Shown here: positions 12,506 through 23,786 of the stretch, in pieces
Layout: the number at the start of each line of letters is the position of its first letter
How positions within the stretch are numbered: the stretch's first letter is position 1
Assembly (NCBI GenBank): GCA_032209605.1
Contig: JASFXZ010000001.1
Location: forward strand, 47,434,619 to 47,498,618
Reading direction: 5' to 3'
DNA from: Mactromeris polynyma
Lineage: Eukaryota > Mollusca > Bivalvia > Venerida > Mactridae
DNA length: 64,000 bases
Made by a program: the position numbers and the translations under genes
Notes under the pieces: model-generated
The model's database searches: none
Seen by the model: the letters and a program-made list of their open reading frames with translations, nothing else
Told to the model about the DNA's origin: nothing

Positions 12506-13480
12506 TTAAGGTATTCCACCCATAATGGACATTTCTCCAAAATAAAATGAAACTTGTATCTATTCAATCTGTACTATAATGCGGATAAAAATTTAAAATT
12601 TCATAAATTTTTACCGTTCTAAAAAAAAGTTATGACCTTTTTTCTTTGGAAACTTCCTTCCTGAAAACGTTCGCCGTACAAAAATGACCAGTAAATGGAA
12701 AATTAACATTACACTTCTCATCTGTAATATTTCTTGTTTAGGAAAGCATCTTTGTACTAATCAGATATGCATATTAAAGTAATGTAAGAAACAGCTACAA
12801 GAAATTCAAAGAAAATGTGTTGTTTTTTTACATTGATGCATATAGCATTTAAGAAATGGGCAAATTTCCTTTCAAAATTAAAATATTGTTAATAGCAGAT
12901 GACCTAAACTAAATTGACGTATCAATGGGGCATCAAATTGTCTGTAATAAAAATGATTTACATTATCTTACACAGAATATATCAAACTTTCAGAGACTTT
13001 TACCGTCCGGTTACAACGCAATTTCATTTTGAACAGAATGACGTGCACATTTCTCTGAGAAAAAAGTAACACTTAATAAAAGTGGTTTTGTTTGCTTTTT
13101 CACAAAATAATTACATTTTTTCTGTAAAATTTAACTTAGTGTTGTTGTAAAACATAATAATATTGAATTCGCAACAAAATCATGGTATTTTTTGGTCTTT
13201 TAATAACCTTAAAACATTTTCACTATATTTTCAATATAATATCACTTTATTACCTCCCTTTATGAAAAATGTCAGGTTTTAAAATAAAAATCAATTCTTT
13301 GTTTTTAGAAAAACGTACTGAAGCAAATTTGAATAGAATGTAATAATTCAAAAAGTTAAACATTTTAAATGATAATATTTTGATATTAATTTTTCTAACA
13401 AGTTTTATATTTTGATTACAGAGCCATGGATACATATACAATGGAAATGAACTATTTCAGTTATGGGTGGAATACCTTAA
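12506..13480. mobile_element. TTAA-flanked inverted-repeat element (~970 bp)
   Basis: The termini are TTAA-GGTATTCCACCCATAA at the left and the exact reverse complement TTATGGGTGGAATACC-TTAA at the right. TTAA at both ends fits target-site duplication by a TTAA-targeting transposon. The interior is AT-rich and encodes nothing recognisable, so this would be a non-autonomous copy. The terminal GG differs from the CCC start usual in piggyBac, so the superfamily is uncertain. Confidence 0.7.
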
Positions 13481-13483
13481 ATA

Positions 13484-13512
13484 AAGTCGTTATTATTATT
13501 ATTATTATTATC
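13484..13512 (+). repeat. (ATT)n microsatellite
   Basis: Uninterrupted TTA/ATT trinucleotide run directly after the TTAA-flanked element. Confidence 0.9.
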
Positions 13513-13609
13513 ACTCATGGACCAGACATCGTGAGTGATTAATCGATGTGAAAGAAGTAAGATTTAACAAATACAGCGCATAGCAAACATTCTGGATAAT
13601 TTCTTCTTT

Positions 13610-14244
13610 CTTCATTATTTATCAAATACTGGTTAAAAATTCTATATATGCCTGATTCAAGATATGTAAAAAAGTGCTATTATATGTTAAATTATGATAG
13701 TATTGGCTATCAAAATTGGACTTCTAAAGTTAAGCATTATTTACATAGATTCGGCTTTGGTTATATTTGGGAAAATCAATGTTGCAAATTAAAATCTAGT
13801 CTTACAACAGCTTGAATTGAGATTAAAGGATCAGTATCTACAGGAATGGACAGCGGAATGCAATTCAAATGTAAAATTATCTTTGTATACAAATTTTAAA
13901 GTCCGTTTTTGAGTATGAGAATTATCTTGACATTGTTGACATTAAGAAATTTAGTTTCCCTAAGATCACATAATTTAATGATTGAAAAGGGTAGACATCT
14001 TGGCATAGATAGAGATCAAAGATTTTGCTCTTTCTGTATAAATCAGACTGAAAATGAATACCATTTTGTCCTCAAGTGTCCATTTTACATACAACTAAGG
14101 GAAACTTATATCCGGAAAGAATATTTCGACCGCCCAAATTTAAACAAATTCTACTTATCGATGTCATCCAGAAATGAACAAATTATAAAAGGTCTTGCTA
14201 TGTTTATATACTATGCCTTAAAGCTAAGATCGTCAGTTTTATAA
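13610..14244 (+). pseudogene. Non-LTR retrotransposon remnant (C-terminal end)
   Basis: Three reading frames must be joined to read this, so it is broken. The last segment (13909-14244) is open and ends at a stop. It holds the Cys/His motif typical of the C-terminus of LINE ORF2 proteins: 'CSFC' followed by 'ENEYHFVLKCPFY'. Upstream pieces in other frames read 'YWLKILYMPDSRYVKKCYYM' and 'LQEWTAECNSN', consistent with the thumb/C-terminal region. The reverse-transcriptase core is absent, so this is a 5'-truncated copy. Confidence 0.7.
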
Positions 14245-14734
14245 CTTGTTAAATTTGTATGTAAATTTTATGCATGTTGTTTGTATTTATATGACGTGTT
14301 GTTTTTTGTTCATATATAGATAGACAGATAGATTTATTTCAACATAAAATGTACAATTTACATGGCACTATAAAATTAAGACATATATTAATAACAACAC
14401 TATGTATGAATCAATAAAGCCATATCAATCAACATTATATGTTAAGGGTAACACAAAAAGGGTACAAGTAAAAACTCTTATTTCCATTGTGGTCCTTAGT
14501 ATATAGTATTGTGTGACATAGGAAGAATTATAAGCTACAAATAAAGTTATCATTGTCAGTTAATCAAAGAAAGACATTGTGTTACATGTTTATAAACAAA
14601 TCGATAAAATGATGAAACAATAAAACAGTAAGTTATCTCTGACAGGAATAATGGATGAAAAACCTTAACAAATTAAATTTAACAAGGTATTAGGTTACAA
14701 ATGATAAAACTGTTAAAAAGGAAAGACAATACAT

Positions 14735-15015
14735 TATTTAAGACGAGCTTAAAATGTGTTTTTTACTTTGCATTTGAAAGAAGAAATACTGTTGGCATCC
14801 CTCACATCTTGTGGCACTGTTCCAAAGACAACAACCATTGAAAGCAAAATATTTCTTTCCAAAACCCTTGACTTTAGGAATTGCAAATCTCTTACATTCT
14901 GACACTAAATAAGTTGTTCCATCAGGGGTAACATCAGCCTTAACTCTGAACCTGGTAGGATATTTGTCGATTTCACTGATGAGGGTAAATTGATCATTTA
15001 AATAAGAAGGGGAAC
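14735..15015 (-). pseudogene. Second LINE remnant, opposite strand
   Basis: On the minus strand one frame reads 'TVPQDVRDANSISSFKCKVK' before a stop, the familiar C-terminal motif of CR1/RTE-type reverse transcriptases. Another frame upstream reads 'FAIPKVKGFGKKYFAFNG', so at least one frameshift separates them. It appears inserted into the 3' tail of the plus-strand LINE remnant, because similar 'tttgtatttatatgacg' sequence lies on both sides. Confidence 0.6.
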
Positions 15016-15335
15016 AGGTAGTTTGTGTTTGTATTTATACATGTCGCTGGTTTATATGAAACTTTGTTTGTGCGTGCGCATGTAGCTAGTTTGTTTTTGT
15101 GCATATGAGTGAGGTTGTTGAGGTTGTGGTATGCTTGTATTTGTTGGTGGACTTGTAACTTTTCTATATTTGAATGGTTATATGTAATTTGGTAGTGTTA
15201 GAACATGTATGAAGCGTGTTTGTATTTATATGTGTACTGTCATGTGTCTTGTTTGTATTTGTATGTATATAATTATGTTCATTGCTGATGTATGGACTGG
15301 TGGCCTGAATCATCAAATAAAGACTTGACTTGATT
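15016..15335 (+). repeat. Probable LINE 3' tail
   Basis: GT-rich, low-complexity sequence with repeated 'tttgtatttatatg' ends in 'catcaaataaagacttgactt', a terminus typical of LINE 3' ends. It likely continues the plus-strand remnant that ends near 14310, split by the minus-strand LINE. Confidence 0.4.
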
Positions 15336-16057
15336 ATGTCGCCATTTGATACATATGACGTCATTTAATGCATATGACGTCATTTAATAAATATGACGTC
15401 ATCGGACAGTAAAATGATCGAGGATTTCATATTTTATTTCTATTTGATATTATTTTAAATTTACCTTCCCTGCCACCATAAACTTTTCCGGTTGTCTTTA
15501 CATAAGGATTTTGTTTACGATTCTGTGGTTATTTCCCATTCTGATGTAAATAATTAAGTTATTGAGAGCAATTTGTCAGAATGGCTGCTTGTTTCTTTCC
15601 ACTGGACTGTATTCAGCGTATATGGTATTGTATACGAAATGGTTACATGTAATTCATTTTAATGATTAGTTACTGCCTTTTTAGTTTATGTGTATGTGTT
15701 GGAAAGCAATGATCATATAGCGGTTTAGTGTTGGGTTAGCTAGCTGTTGAATCGATTTAAACCACCCGTATTTTACTGACCGTTCCAAGGCTGTAAATCT
15801 CTTTGTGGTTATTAGATCTGTTTCTATTTATGTTTTTAGATATATATTGAGATCCACTTTCTTTTACTTGATATAGATCTAATATTCGTGTTCTTTTTTT
15901 CATCTCCCCTTTCTGCCTATTAATACTGACTTTCTTGACTTGTTCCGTGATGTATTCCATCTATTAAACATCCCCCTTTGTTATCAACCTTAATTATTCG
16001 TAGTTGTTCTTTATGCATAAGTCGGCCGGACCATTGCACCTCTATTCCCATACATGT

Positions 16058-16175
16058 TTACCATTGCACCTCCTCAGTGCCAATGTTTTATAGACTGTTG
16101 TTTTCCCGGGGATGGGGTCTGTATGGGGAGGCATTGTCTTGTGTACGTGGCGTTTCCTTGACAACTTAATCTCTC
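16058..16175 (+). repeat. Dispersed repeat, family C, copy 2
   Basis: Contains 'ttttatagactgttgttttc', 'tggggaggcattgtcttgtg' and 'tacgtggcgtttcc', matching copies at 11108 (reverse), 18068 and 29322. Confidence 0.7.
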
Positions 16176-16454
16176 TTTAATAAAAGTGTACACAAACGAA
16201 CTGAGCTATAGCCTACTGATGATATTATTGTGGTGAAATTTGATAATATTACGATGTCTTGAGTTATTTTCGGAAAGTATAGAGGCATTTCGACACAGAT
16301 AACTATGCCTGTTACAACAGCTCATACCTACACGTCAGCTGGTCCATTATTGTAAATCAATTAATGCACATTAAGAATAACTATTTTCGATGTCGGAGTA
16401 GAAATGTTATGCATAGATACCTGGGTAATCGGAGAAAGCAAGTAACAATCACTC

Positions 16455-17234
16455 GCTTGTACAATGTGTGTATGACACCAGAAATATCTCAGCTCTTCTG
16501 TCTAAATCTTCCCGTGTGTACACTGGTTGTTTGGTCCTCAATAACAAACGCTCTCTTGTACAATGTGTGTATGACACCAGAAAAATCTCAGCTCTTCTGT
16601 CTAAATCTTCCCGTGTGTACACTGGTTGTTTGGTCCTCAATAACAAACACTCTCTTGTACAATGTGTGTATGACAGCAGAAATATCTCAGCTCTTCTGTC
16701 TAAATCTTCCCGTGTGTACACTGGTTGTTTGGTCCTCAATAACAAACGCTCTCTTGTACAATGTGTGTATGACACCAGACAAATCTCAGCTCTTCTGTCT
16801 AAATCTTCCCGTGTGTACACTGGTTGTTTGGTCCTCAATAACAAACACTCTCTTGTACAATGTGTGTATGACACCAGAAATATCTCAGCTCTTCTGTCTA
16901 AATCTTCCCGTGTGTACACTGGTTGTTTGGTCCTCAATAACAAACGCTCTCTTGTACAATGTGTGTATGACACCAGAAAAATCTCAGCTCTTCTGTCTAA
17001 ATCTTCCCGTGTGTACACTGGTTGTTTGGTCCTCAATAACAAACACTCTCTTGTGCAATGTGTGTATGACACCAGAAAAATCTCAGCTCTTCTGTCTAAA
17101 TCTTCCTGTGTGTACACTGGTTGTTTGGTCCTCAATAACAAACACTCTCTTGTACAATGTGTGTATGGCACCAGAAAAAGCTCAGCTCTTCTGTCTAAAT
17201 CTTCCTGTGTGTACACTGGTTGTTTGGTCCTCAA
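16455..17234 (+). repeat. 99-bp minisatellite, ~7.8 units, dimeric pattern
   Basis: The landmark 'acaatgtgtgtatg' starts at 16461, 16560, 16659, 16758 and so on, exactly 99 bp apart, through 17154. Because 99 is a multiple of three and the unit has few stops, two plus frames and one minus frame stay open for 300 codons each; none has homology I recognise. Units alternate between a type with 'gaaatatct...aacgctct' and one with 'aaatct...aacactct': A-B-A-B-A-B-B-B'. That shows amplification of a 198-bp dimer, then single-unit additions at the 3' end. The last two units share 'cttcctgtgtg' in place of 'cttcccgtgtg'. Confidence 0.93.
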
Positions 17235-18067
17235 CTCTTCCATTGGTGAAATACGATATTCCCAAAATATTGTTGAAGTTGCTGCTTTCTTTGCTCGTGA
17301 CTTAATTGTGGAACTGTGTCCAAATCGCATGTCTGTGAATTCAACAAAATCTGAAACACAGAAATTAAACAATTAACTTCTCAGGTAGATCTTACCATAT
17401 GTGAGCAGAACTTTGTGTCAAGATCATTATTTTATCTCGTGATTTTGGTAATGATGATTCACCATATGTAGTTTTAAGCAATAATTCAAAGAAAGCAGTT
17501 TTAAATGAGTTTAAAGATTGCTTATGTCAAATTAATTTATGTCAAATTAATTTCTACGGGAACTTCTTTCCAAACCACATCAGAATAACTGAACGTGCGT
17601 TTCCAATATTACGTAGATCTATACGTGGTATTTTACAAGTTAAATCTACATTTGTTTCAGATCGTAGTTCGTATTTATTGTTAACTTACACAAATATGCT
17701 GGGGCTAAGGTATTAATAGCTTCTAAGCTGATATTAATTTTGTATCTTGTAAGCTATTATAAGTCCGTGAACATGTTTTGGGATAGAGCTTTTAATGGAA
17801 GTTGAAGGATTGTCATTGCTTGCTGAACGCTTCTGCAATGTCGAAACTTAGTAAGTATTTGGTTGGCTACCTTTTCCCCAAATTGTTACGCAATAATCAA
17901 ATAGCGGTAAGCTTATGAATTGTAGTATACATTTTTCAATGCATGTACTGAAAAAACACCTCAAAATATCGAAAAACTGTAGATCTAATAAGTGTTTTGA
18001 TTTCATTTGCGTTACTCGGCATTATATCCGGCCTCCGATATTTGCTGATGCACATGGTAAAACTTGA
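17235..18067. other. No gene seen
   Basis: AT-rich flank of the minisatellite. One plus-strand frame of the array continues to 17376, but nothing in it is recognisable. No repeat match elsewhere in the window. Confidence 0.4.
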
Positions 18068-18170
18068 GCCTCCTCAAAATCCTTATGTTTTATAGATTGT
18101 TGTTTTCCCGCAGATCAGTGTGGAAAGGGCACTGTCTTTTGTACGTTGCGTTCCCTGTAGCAACGTATTG
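18068..18170 (+). repeat. Dispersed repeat, family C, copy 3
   Basis: Contains 'gagcctcctcaaaatcctta', 'tgttttatagattgttgttt' and 'gcactgtcttttgtacgttg'. Most diverged of the four copies. Confidence 0.65.
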
Positions 18171-18389
18171 AAATCACGGACGGCATCAGGCTCCAAAACT
18201 GTTACTTCAGTGAAGTAAATATCCTCTTTTCTCTAATTTCTGAAAAATATGTGTGTTGACAGGTGTAGAATCTATAACTTTCTGTCGAATGTGTTCGCTG
18301 TGCTAAATGCGCTGACTAAGCATGTGGCGTCTGACGCAGCGATATGTGACGTCGTCATATTTTGTGTGACGTCATGACTTCGCTTACCG

Positions 18390-19200
18390 TAAATAATAAT
18401 AAAGCTTTATTTTCAGAAAGTGAACACAGAGGACAGTAAGCTTTACAGTGATACTTATAAGAACATAATTATAACAAATACAAAGCACGTCTTATTTCCA
18501 TGTGGCCGTCCAAAAAACGTAAATTAAGGTTAATTTTTTTTACAATTTTCTAAGTCAAAAAAGGGGGCATAATTCAGACAAACTTCATCACACAGTCATT
18601 CCTCTTGTCCTACAAGACTTAGTGATATATGGTCGTATAATGGGATAAAGTGTATTTTAACATTAAGGCTCCAATGCCGAGGCGAATCGAGGGTCCGCAC
18701 ATTTGGAACTAGGATCCGCCGAGTGCCTTTCTTCATTCGGAACTCTTTGGCTATTTCCAATAATGACAGCAAAATGTGCAAAATGTAAACATTCACTCCA
18801 CTGAATGATTTCAAGATATTTCTTCCTGACCAGCTCGGTGCGTTCCTTCCAATCATCTGCATATCGTCTAATGCCGAAGAAGAAAAATAAACAGGTTACT
18901 GTTGTTTTGTTATAGTCCAAAATATTGGCAGTAGTAGATCGATTACTAGTGTTTTGAAAGTAATTCAGCAAGTAATAACACAGCCTGGGACGGGAAAGGA
19001 GACAAGGTTATCTCCCCTTCTGTATCCCTACCATAATGCTTTTTCGGCTAATCGATTTCGTGCTCGCTTTTGCTACATCAGTCCCAGCAGTGCGAAAGCT
19101 AATCAAATCTAAGTTAAATGTTGATGCAAATTTTGCACAGCCAAACTTCGTTTGGAAACTGGATGCTAATTTGATTAAATCTGAAACTTCCTGCACAGCA
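18390..19200. other. Unassigned sequence with short open frames on minus strand
   Basis: Minus-strand open frames at 18596-18862, 18663-18971 and 19008-19196 overlap or abut. One contains 'YADDWKERTELVRKKYLEII' and another 'QEVSDLIKLASSFQTKFGC'. These look protein-like but match no family I know. They may be decayed transposon coding sequence, since a pogo-type transposase relic adjoins at 19212. Confidence 0.25.
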
Positions 19201-19211
19201 TCCTTTCCAGA

Positions 19212-19786
19212 TTAAATGGCTGCTTCTTTTTCTACCGGGCGATCTTCTCGGTAAGATTCACATGGAAATAGCTTCTCTTGAGACACCACATTCCTGTCTA
19301 TCTGAAATTTGCCAGTCTTCTTAAATGGTGCCTGGATGTTGATAGGACTCATTGATTTCTTAAGTAGGCTTTACATGCCATGTCATAGCGGGTAACATAT
19401 TGACCCATATTCCTCTGCATAAAAGTCGAACATTCCTGATAATAGTAAGTTTTGAAAGGACCAAAGACTGCCACATCAAGAGGATGTAAAACATGTGATG
19501 CATGTGCAGGAAGTACAAATAAAATAACATGTCTCTCCATCGCCATTTTATGAAAGTTGGCGAAATACGTGAGGAAGGAAATGGTCCTGTAGATACTGTC
19601 TAAAAACACTGGAATTTGACCATCCAGAATCTGATATCTCCCCACGTGCACCCGTGGTTGATCCATTGAGAAGATCTTCATTAAATCTTTTCCCTTTAAA
19701 TATGAAGAATGGTGGTATTGCATTACCAATTGATGGCATTGACGCAACCGATGCATTACCAATTGATGGCATTGACGCAACTGATT
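19212..19786 (-). pseudogene. pogo/Tigger-like DDE transposase relic
   Basis: Three minus-strand frames read in order as the C-terminal half of a DDE_1 (pogo/CENP-B-like) transposase. The first has 'FFIFKGKRFNEDLLNG' with 'SDSGWSNSSVFRQYL'. The second has 'HVILFVLPAHASHVLHPLDV' and 'AVFGPFKTYYYQ'. The third has 'INIQAPFKKTGKFQIDRNVV', ending at a stop (19212-19214). In the family the Pro-rich 'LPxHxSHxLxPLDV' stretch follows the second catalytic Asp. Two frameshifts and the lack of the N-terminal HTH region mark it as dead. A 31-bp tandem duplication ('gccatcaattggtaatgcat'-type) sits at its 5' edge (about 19725-19785). Confidence 0.85.
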
Positions 19787-20109
19787 AAAGTGGTTGTTGT
19801 TGCCGTGGGGATGTGACTGCCTGTGGTTAACTTCCCGGTTTAGCTATAACATTTGGTGGTTGGGTTGGATACCAGTCTTATCTACGTTGTAAATAAGATG
19901 AGTTTTTACCTATAAAAAACCAAGATATTTACCTAGGTTGCGCTATGGATTTTGGGTAAATTATTTATCGTTTCACCAAGATAAGCCTGTTTCGAATCTG
20001 TGGTTTATATGTCCGTGCTTATATTAAATACTTAAAAGTAATACTTTCAATTCATTTCTCTGCATCCATTACAAATTGAACAATTGTAAACTGCAGGCTG
20101 TTTCAACAG

Positions 20110-23100
20110 ACTGAGTGTAGTTCTGTGAAGAAAGAGGAAAGTCCAGTGTGTGAATGTAAGACTGGTATCAAGATACAAATACTGGCTAAACCAGGAGCTA
20201 AAACTAACTCTGTAACAGGTATCTCAACTTTGTACTTCATATTATGTGACAGTCTGTGAGATTTTTGGCCCAAATGCACTGAGCATCGTTTCTGAGAAAA
20301 ACGCAATAAAGATTATGTTTCAGCGGCAAGCAGAAGCAAAACAATTATCGGTAAACATTGTGAAAAAGAAAAGAAACTCTTTTTGTAGTCTTGATAACCA
20401 TATTAAAAGTGCAGTGATTCCCTGAACAATGTTTGTTTTTTGCATTTTTTTTGTTTTTTCAGAATTAATAACTCAATTTAGCCAAGATGTGTCATATGTG
20501 CCAAAATCCACATATATATTCTGTGCTTCTGTTTCAATGTGAAATTAGTTTACATATCAAGGAGTGAAGGCAATGCTAATCATACTCTGGCTACCGACTA
20601 GATAGTATGTTTCATCTACTAGATAATATGTATAACTTTGTACAATTTTTAACTAGATCTTATTTGACTCTGAGTTTTTGGCTCTGATTTTGTTTAAAAA
20701 GCAAAGGGACATTATTCCATAATAAATAGTAGCTATAGGAGTTGTCTCCTTTGAAACATAATATCATATAGGGTCTGTATACAGGCTAAGCTACTAGTCC
20801 ATTCACATATAGATAAGGATGCAGGTAGACTTGTTTCATTCTCATATGTGACATATAAACATACATGTGTACGAATATTTCCAATTAAGTATATGATGTA
20901 CCATAATTGTGTACATTTCTGACAAAAGAAACTTCGTTTGCATTGATTCATCTTTATTTCATATGTTTAAATTTATATGGTTTCATATTTACTCAGTAAA
21001 ATATTAGTGCTTGTCATGTGCAAATGAGTAGAAAAACTTAAATTACAAAATAATTCCATACATTTGCATGAGCAAAATGGGTAAATATAAATCATTTTAT
21101 CACAGTGCTGTGAACTACTGTAAAAAGCCATGAAATGCTGTTTGTAGACTTGCTTTGCAATGAGAATTGCCATGACTCCCAACCTGACCATTGAGTCATG
21201 TCAGTAAATTTCATCTCAAACAATCCATGTTTCAGATGGCTAACAGTGGTAGTCACACTGCAATATATGCACCTGTATATGGAAAAACTTTAATGAGTAG
21301 TAATAATTTATATTTCAGCAACAATCTTATTCCCTAGATCAGTTGAATGCAGCCCTTTTTATGGCAAATTTGGGGCCGATTTTGGGCCCCATTCCACCAA
21401 AAAATACATAATTATTTTTCCCCTACTAAGAAAGAAAATTCCCCTTGAGTAAAATTATTTAAAATCTTAAACTTGTATTATAAATACCCAAATGTGGTGA
21501 TTCATGTTGCGAATTTCCCCTATCAAAAGGACCCGGCATACTTCCCCTAAAACTGAAAAAAAATGGCTGGAATGATGAAGATTTCACATTTTCGGCAAGT
21601 GATTCTGTACATATGTATGTATTTTATATTACAGACATTGGTACTGAAGTAGGGATACAGATTGCAGCACCACCTGTGGACGGAGAAGCTAACACAGAAC
21701 TGGTGAAATACTTGTCTAAAGTACTGGACTTGAAGAAATCACGAATAAATCTTGACAAGGTGAAGTTTTAAATTAATTAGTCGGTACAATATGCTTTATT
21801 TAAAGTGTAAGTTTTCACTTCTACATGTATTGCCAATGGAAATTTCTGTAACAAGCAAAGTTGATATTGCACAAAAGATAGGAAGTAATGTCACAACAGC
21901 AACTTTGATCTGGTGCGTCGAATCTTATAAAAGGATAATGTGGATATTGATGATTCTTTCAATCTCTTGCACACCAGGTTTAAACTTTACCACAGCACGC
22001 TGCTTACAACATTGCATCTGATGTTCACTCAATGAATTTTTCATCATAGTCGTACTAGCATGGTTTAACTATTCGCATATCAGTGCAGGGTAAACCAATC
22101 AAATCCTATGTTAACCACCAAGGCAATTTCTCTTCAACCGAACAATGTTTGTAATCTTGACTTGGATTGGTTAATCTTTCAATAAAAGGTACGTTACCTT
22201 ACAGAAATCCACTGAATTTCGGTGAATTTACTGAAATCAATTTTGGATCTGGAGTGACTAGCAATTGTAACATCTCCGCATTTTTTTATGTTGCACAACC
22301 AATCTTAACCTTCAAATTGCCCCGACTATCTCTTTTTTAAGATATTTCTTGTTTTTCAATGTTGTACCAAAACAAATAAGTCCTTTTTACTTCATGCTTT
22401 TAGTTATTTATAAATTTAAATTGTTAATTACTTTAATTTATTCTGATGAGTGGTGCAGTGTTGTATATGACAGCATCTGGATATTGTACCAAAACATCAT
22501 CTATATGATCGATATATTATTTTGCGTTGAAGAATAAAGGAATATTCATGCCCTTGTTTTACTTCTAATAAATTATATTTCCCCATGAGGGGTTATGACG
22601 CTGGTTTCCATCTATGTGTCTATTTGGTTGCTATGTAACTATTTCAGGGATTCTTTAAAATAATCCTGCAATGACAGCGGAGGTTGATAAAAAGTGCAGT
22701 GTTCCAATATTACAATTTCTATGATTCTTACTGTTTGAATTATCTCCCTTCATTTTTGTTTTTATTCCCTTGATATGTACATGTATACTTAATTTTCTGG
22801 GTTATAACTTTAAAAGGTATTAATAGAAATAATTCAAACTGTGTATGAAGACAGCAACAGTAAGTTGGAGGGTGATATCTAAATTGGTGTTGTTTGAATT
22901 TTCCGTCTACATGCGTAAGAATGTGTTTGTGTAATAGGTATCAGAATAATTTCAAACCTTTCTCTTGTTTACTTGTGTTTTAAAATTAAGCAACAATTTA
23001 AAGTGACACACAAGATTATACCATACAGTGATATATATATCTGTCATCTGCTATTTTCAGGGATCCAGATCTCGTAATAAAACAGTGATAGTAACTGACA

Positions 23101-23153
23101 GTACCACAGAATACATCTTACTAAGACTTCAAGAGGAAATGGCGAGATCATAG
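20110..23153 (+). CDS. UPF0235/C15orf40-like protein (DUF167), 5' end missing
   Basis: Visible exons are 20110-20218, 21635-21759 and 23061-23153 (stop TAG), with matching phases 1 and 0 and clean AG/GT borders. The joined protein has the DUF167 signature: '[17 protein letters not shown]', then '[20 protein letters not shown]' with '[19 protein letters not shown]' and '[10 protein letters not shown]', ending '[10 protein letters not shown]'. Human C15orf40 and bacterial YggU are the reference families; their biochemical role is not established. No ATG lies in frame before residue 1 of the first visible exon, so at least one upstream exon is missing. The second intron contains a copy of dispersed repeat A. 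The first contains a copy of repeat D. The LSM10 gene starts 234 bp after the stop on the same strand. Confidence 0.88.
21332..21550 (+). repeat. Dispersed repeat, family D, copy 1
   Basis: Begins 'tgcagcccttttt', contains 'taagaaagaaaatt' and ends 'cccctatcaaaaggacccgg'. The same order of landmarks recurs at 31438-31640. It is located in the first visible intron of the DUF167 gene. Confidence 0.75.
22046..22357 (+). repeat. Dispersed repeat, family A, copy 3
   Basis: Full-length relative of 5794-6118 with the same landmarks in the same order, in the second visible intron of the DUF167 gene. Confidence 0.75.
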
Positions 23154-23387
23154 AGTGTTCCACTTGATCATTGTTGTAGTGTTTTGAATAACTTTCAGTA
23201 ATTCAGGAAGTCTTGTCTCCAAACCTTTGTAGTGTAACTACCGGATCTGGTTAGAACATATGTTGATGTATGTAGGTGAAATTCAAACTAACATTCATAC
23301 AATATATTGTCATCGTTTTTTTTTGTGGAGAAATTTGACTAACTTATAATCTACTATTGCTATTAATTTGTTGTTAATTCTGTTACC

Positions 23388-23786
23388 ATGGAGACTTCAC
23401 GTGAAAGATTCTATATCATGAACACTATGTTATGTCTATTAAAGACAATGGAAGGTAAACGGACGACTGTTGAACTAAGAGATGAAAAAGAAGTTACTGG
23501 AAAGATTATAAAGGTGGATGGCTACATGAATATTACAATGAAGAGAGTTAAATGGAAATCACTTAGGAGTGAAAGATTGTTTGAGGATTTTTTTGTTAGT
23601 GGTAAAATGATACGCTATGTCCATATTCCTGATGAAATTAACATCAAACAAGCTATGGAAGAAAAGTTGACTGCTTTGTGTCCACATAAGGCATCTCAAA
23701 GAGTACAGCAAGAAATTAAGGACCATGCTTGGAGAAAAATGCAGAGACAACACCAAAGTGCTAAAAAGCAACTGGCAAAACAGTGA
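23388..23786 (+). CDS. LSM10: LSM10-like U7 snRNP Sm protein
   Basis: Intronless 132-residue protein. LSM10 replaces an Sm-D protein in the U7 snRNP, which cleaves replication-dependent histone pre-mRNA 3' ends in the nucleus. The Sm1 part runs about residues 17-50 ('LLKTMEGKRTTVELRDEKEV', then 'GKIIKVDGYMNI'). The Sm2 part is 'FVSGKMIRYVHIPDEI' (about residues 65-80), where IRYVHIP is characteristic. The C-terminal tail is basic and Lys/Gln-rich and longer than the Sm core needs. The ATG in 'taccatgg' is a good initiation context and gives a length near the family's usual 120-130. It sits 234 bp downstream of the DUF167 gene in the same orientation. The absence of introns in an intron-rich region could mean an old retrocopy or simply a small single-exon gene. 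Confidence 0.9.
   Translation: METSRERFYIMNTMLCLLKTMEGKRTTVELRDEKEVTGKIIKVDGYMNITMKRVKWKSLRSERLFEDFFVSGKMIRYVHIPDEINIKQAMEEKLTALCPHKASQRVQQEIKDHAWRKMQRQHQSAKKQLAKQ

Noticed and set aside
16455..17234. CRISPR-like array
   Set aside because: Units are contiguous 99-bp repeats without unique spacers, in a eukaryotic genome.
16364..17376. Three overlapping ~300-codon open frames as a repeat-protein gene
   Set aside because: All three arise because the 99-bp unit is a multiple of three and low in stops. No family match and no preferred frame is visible.
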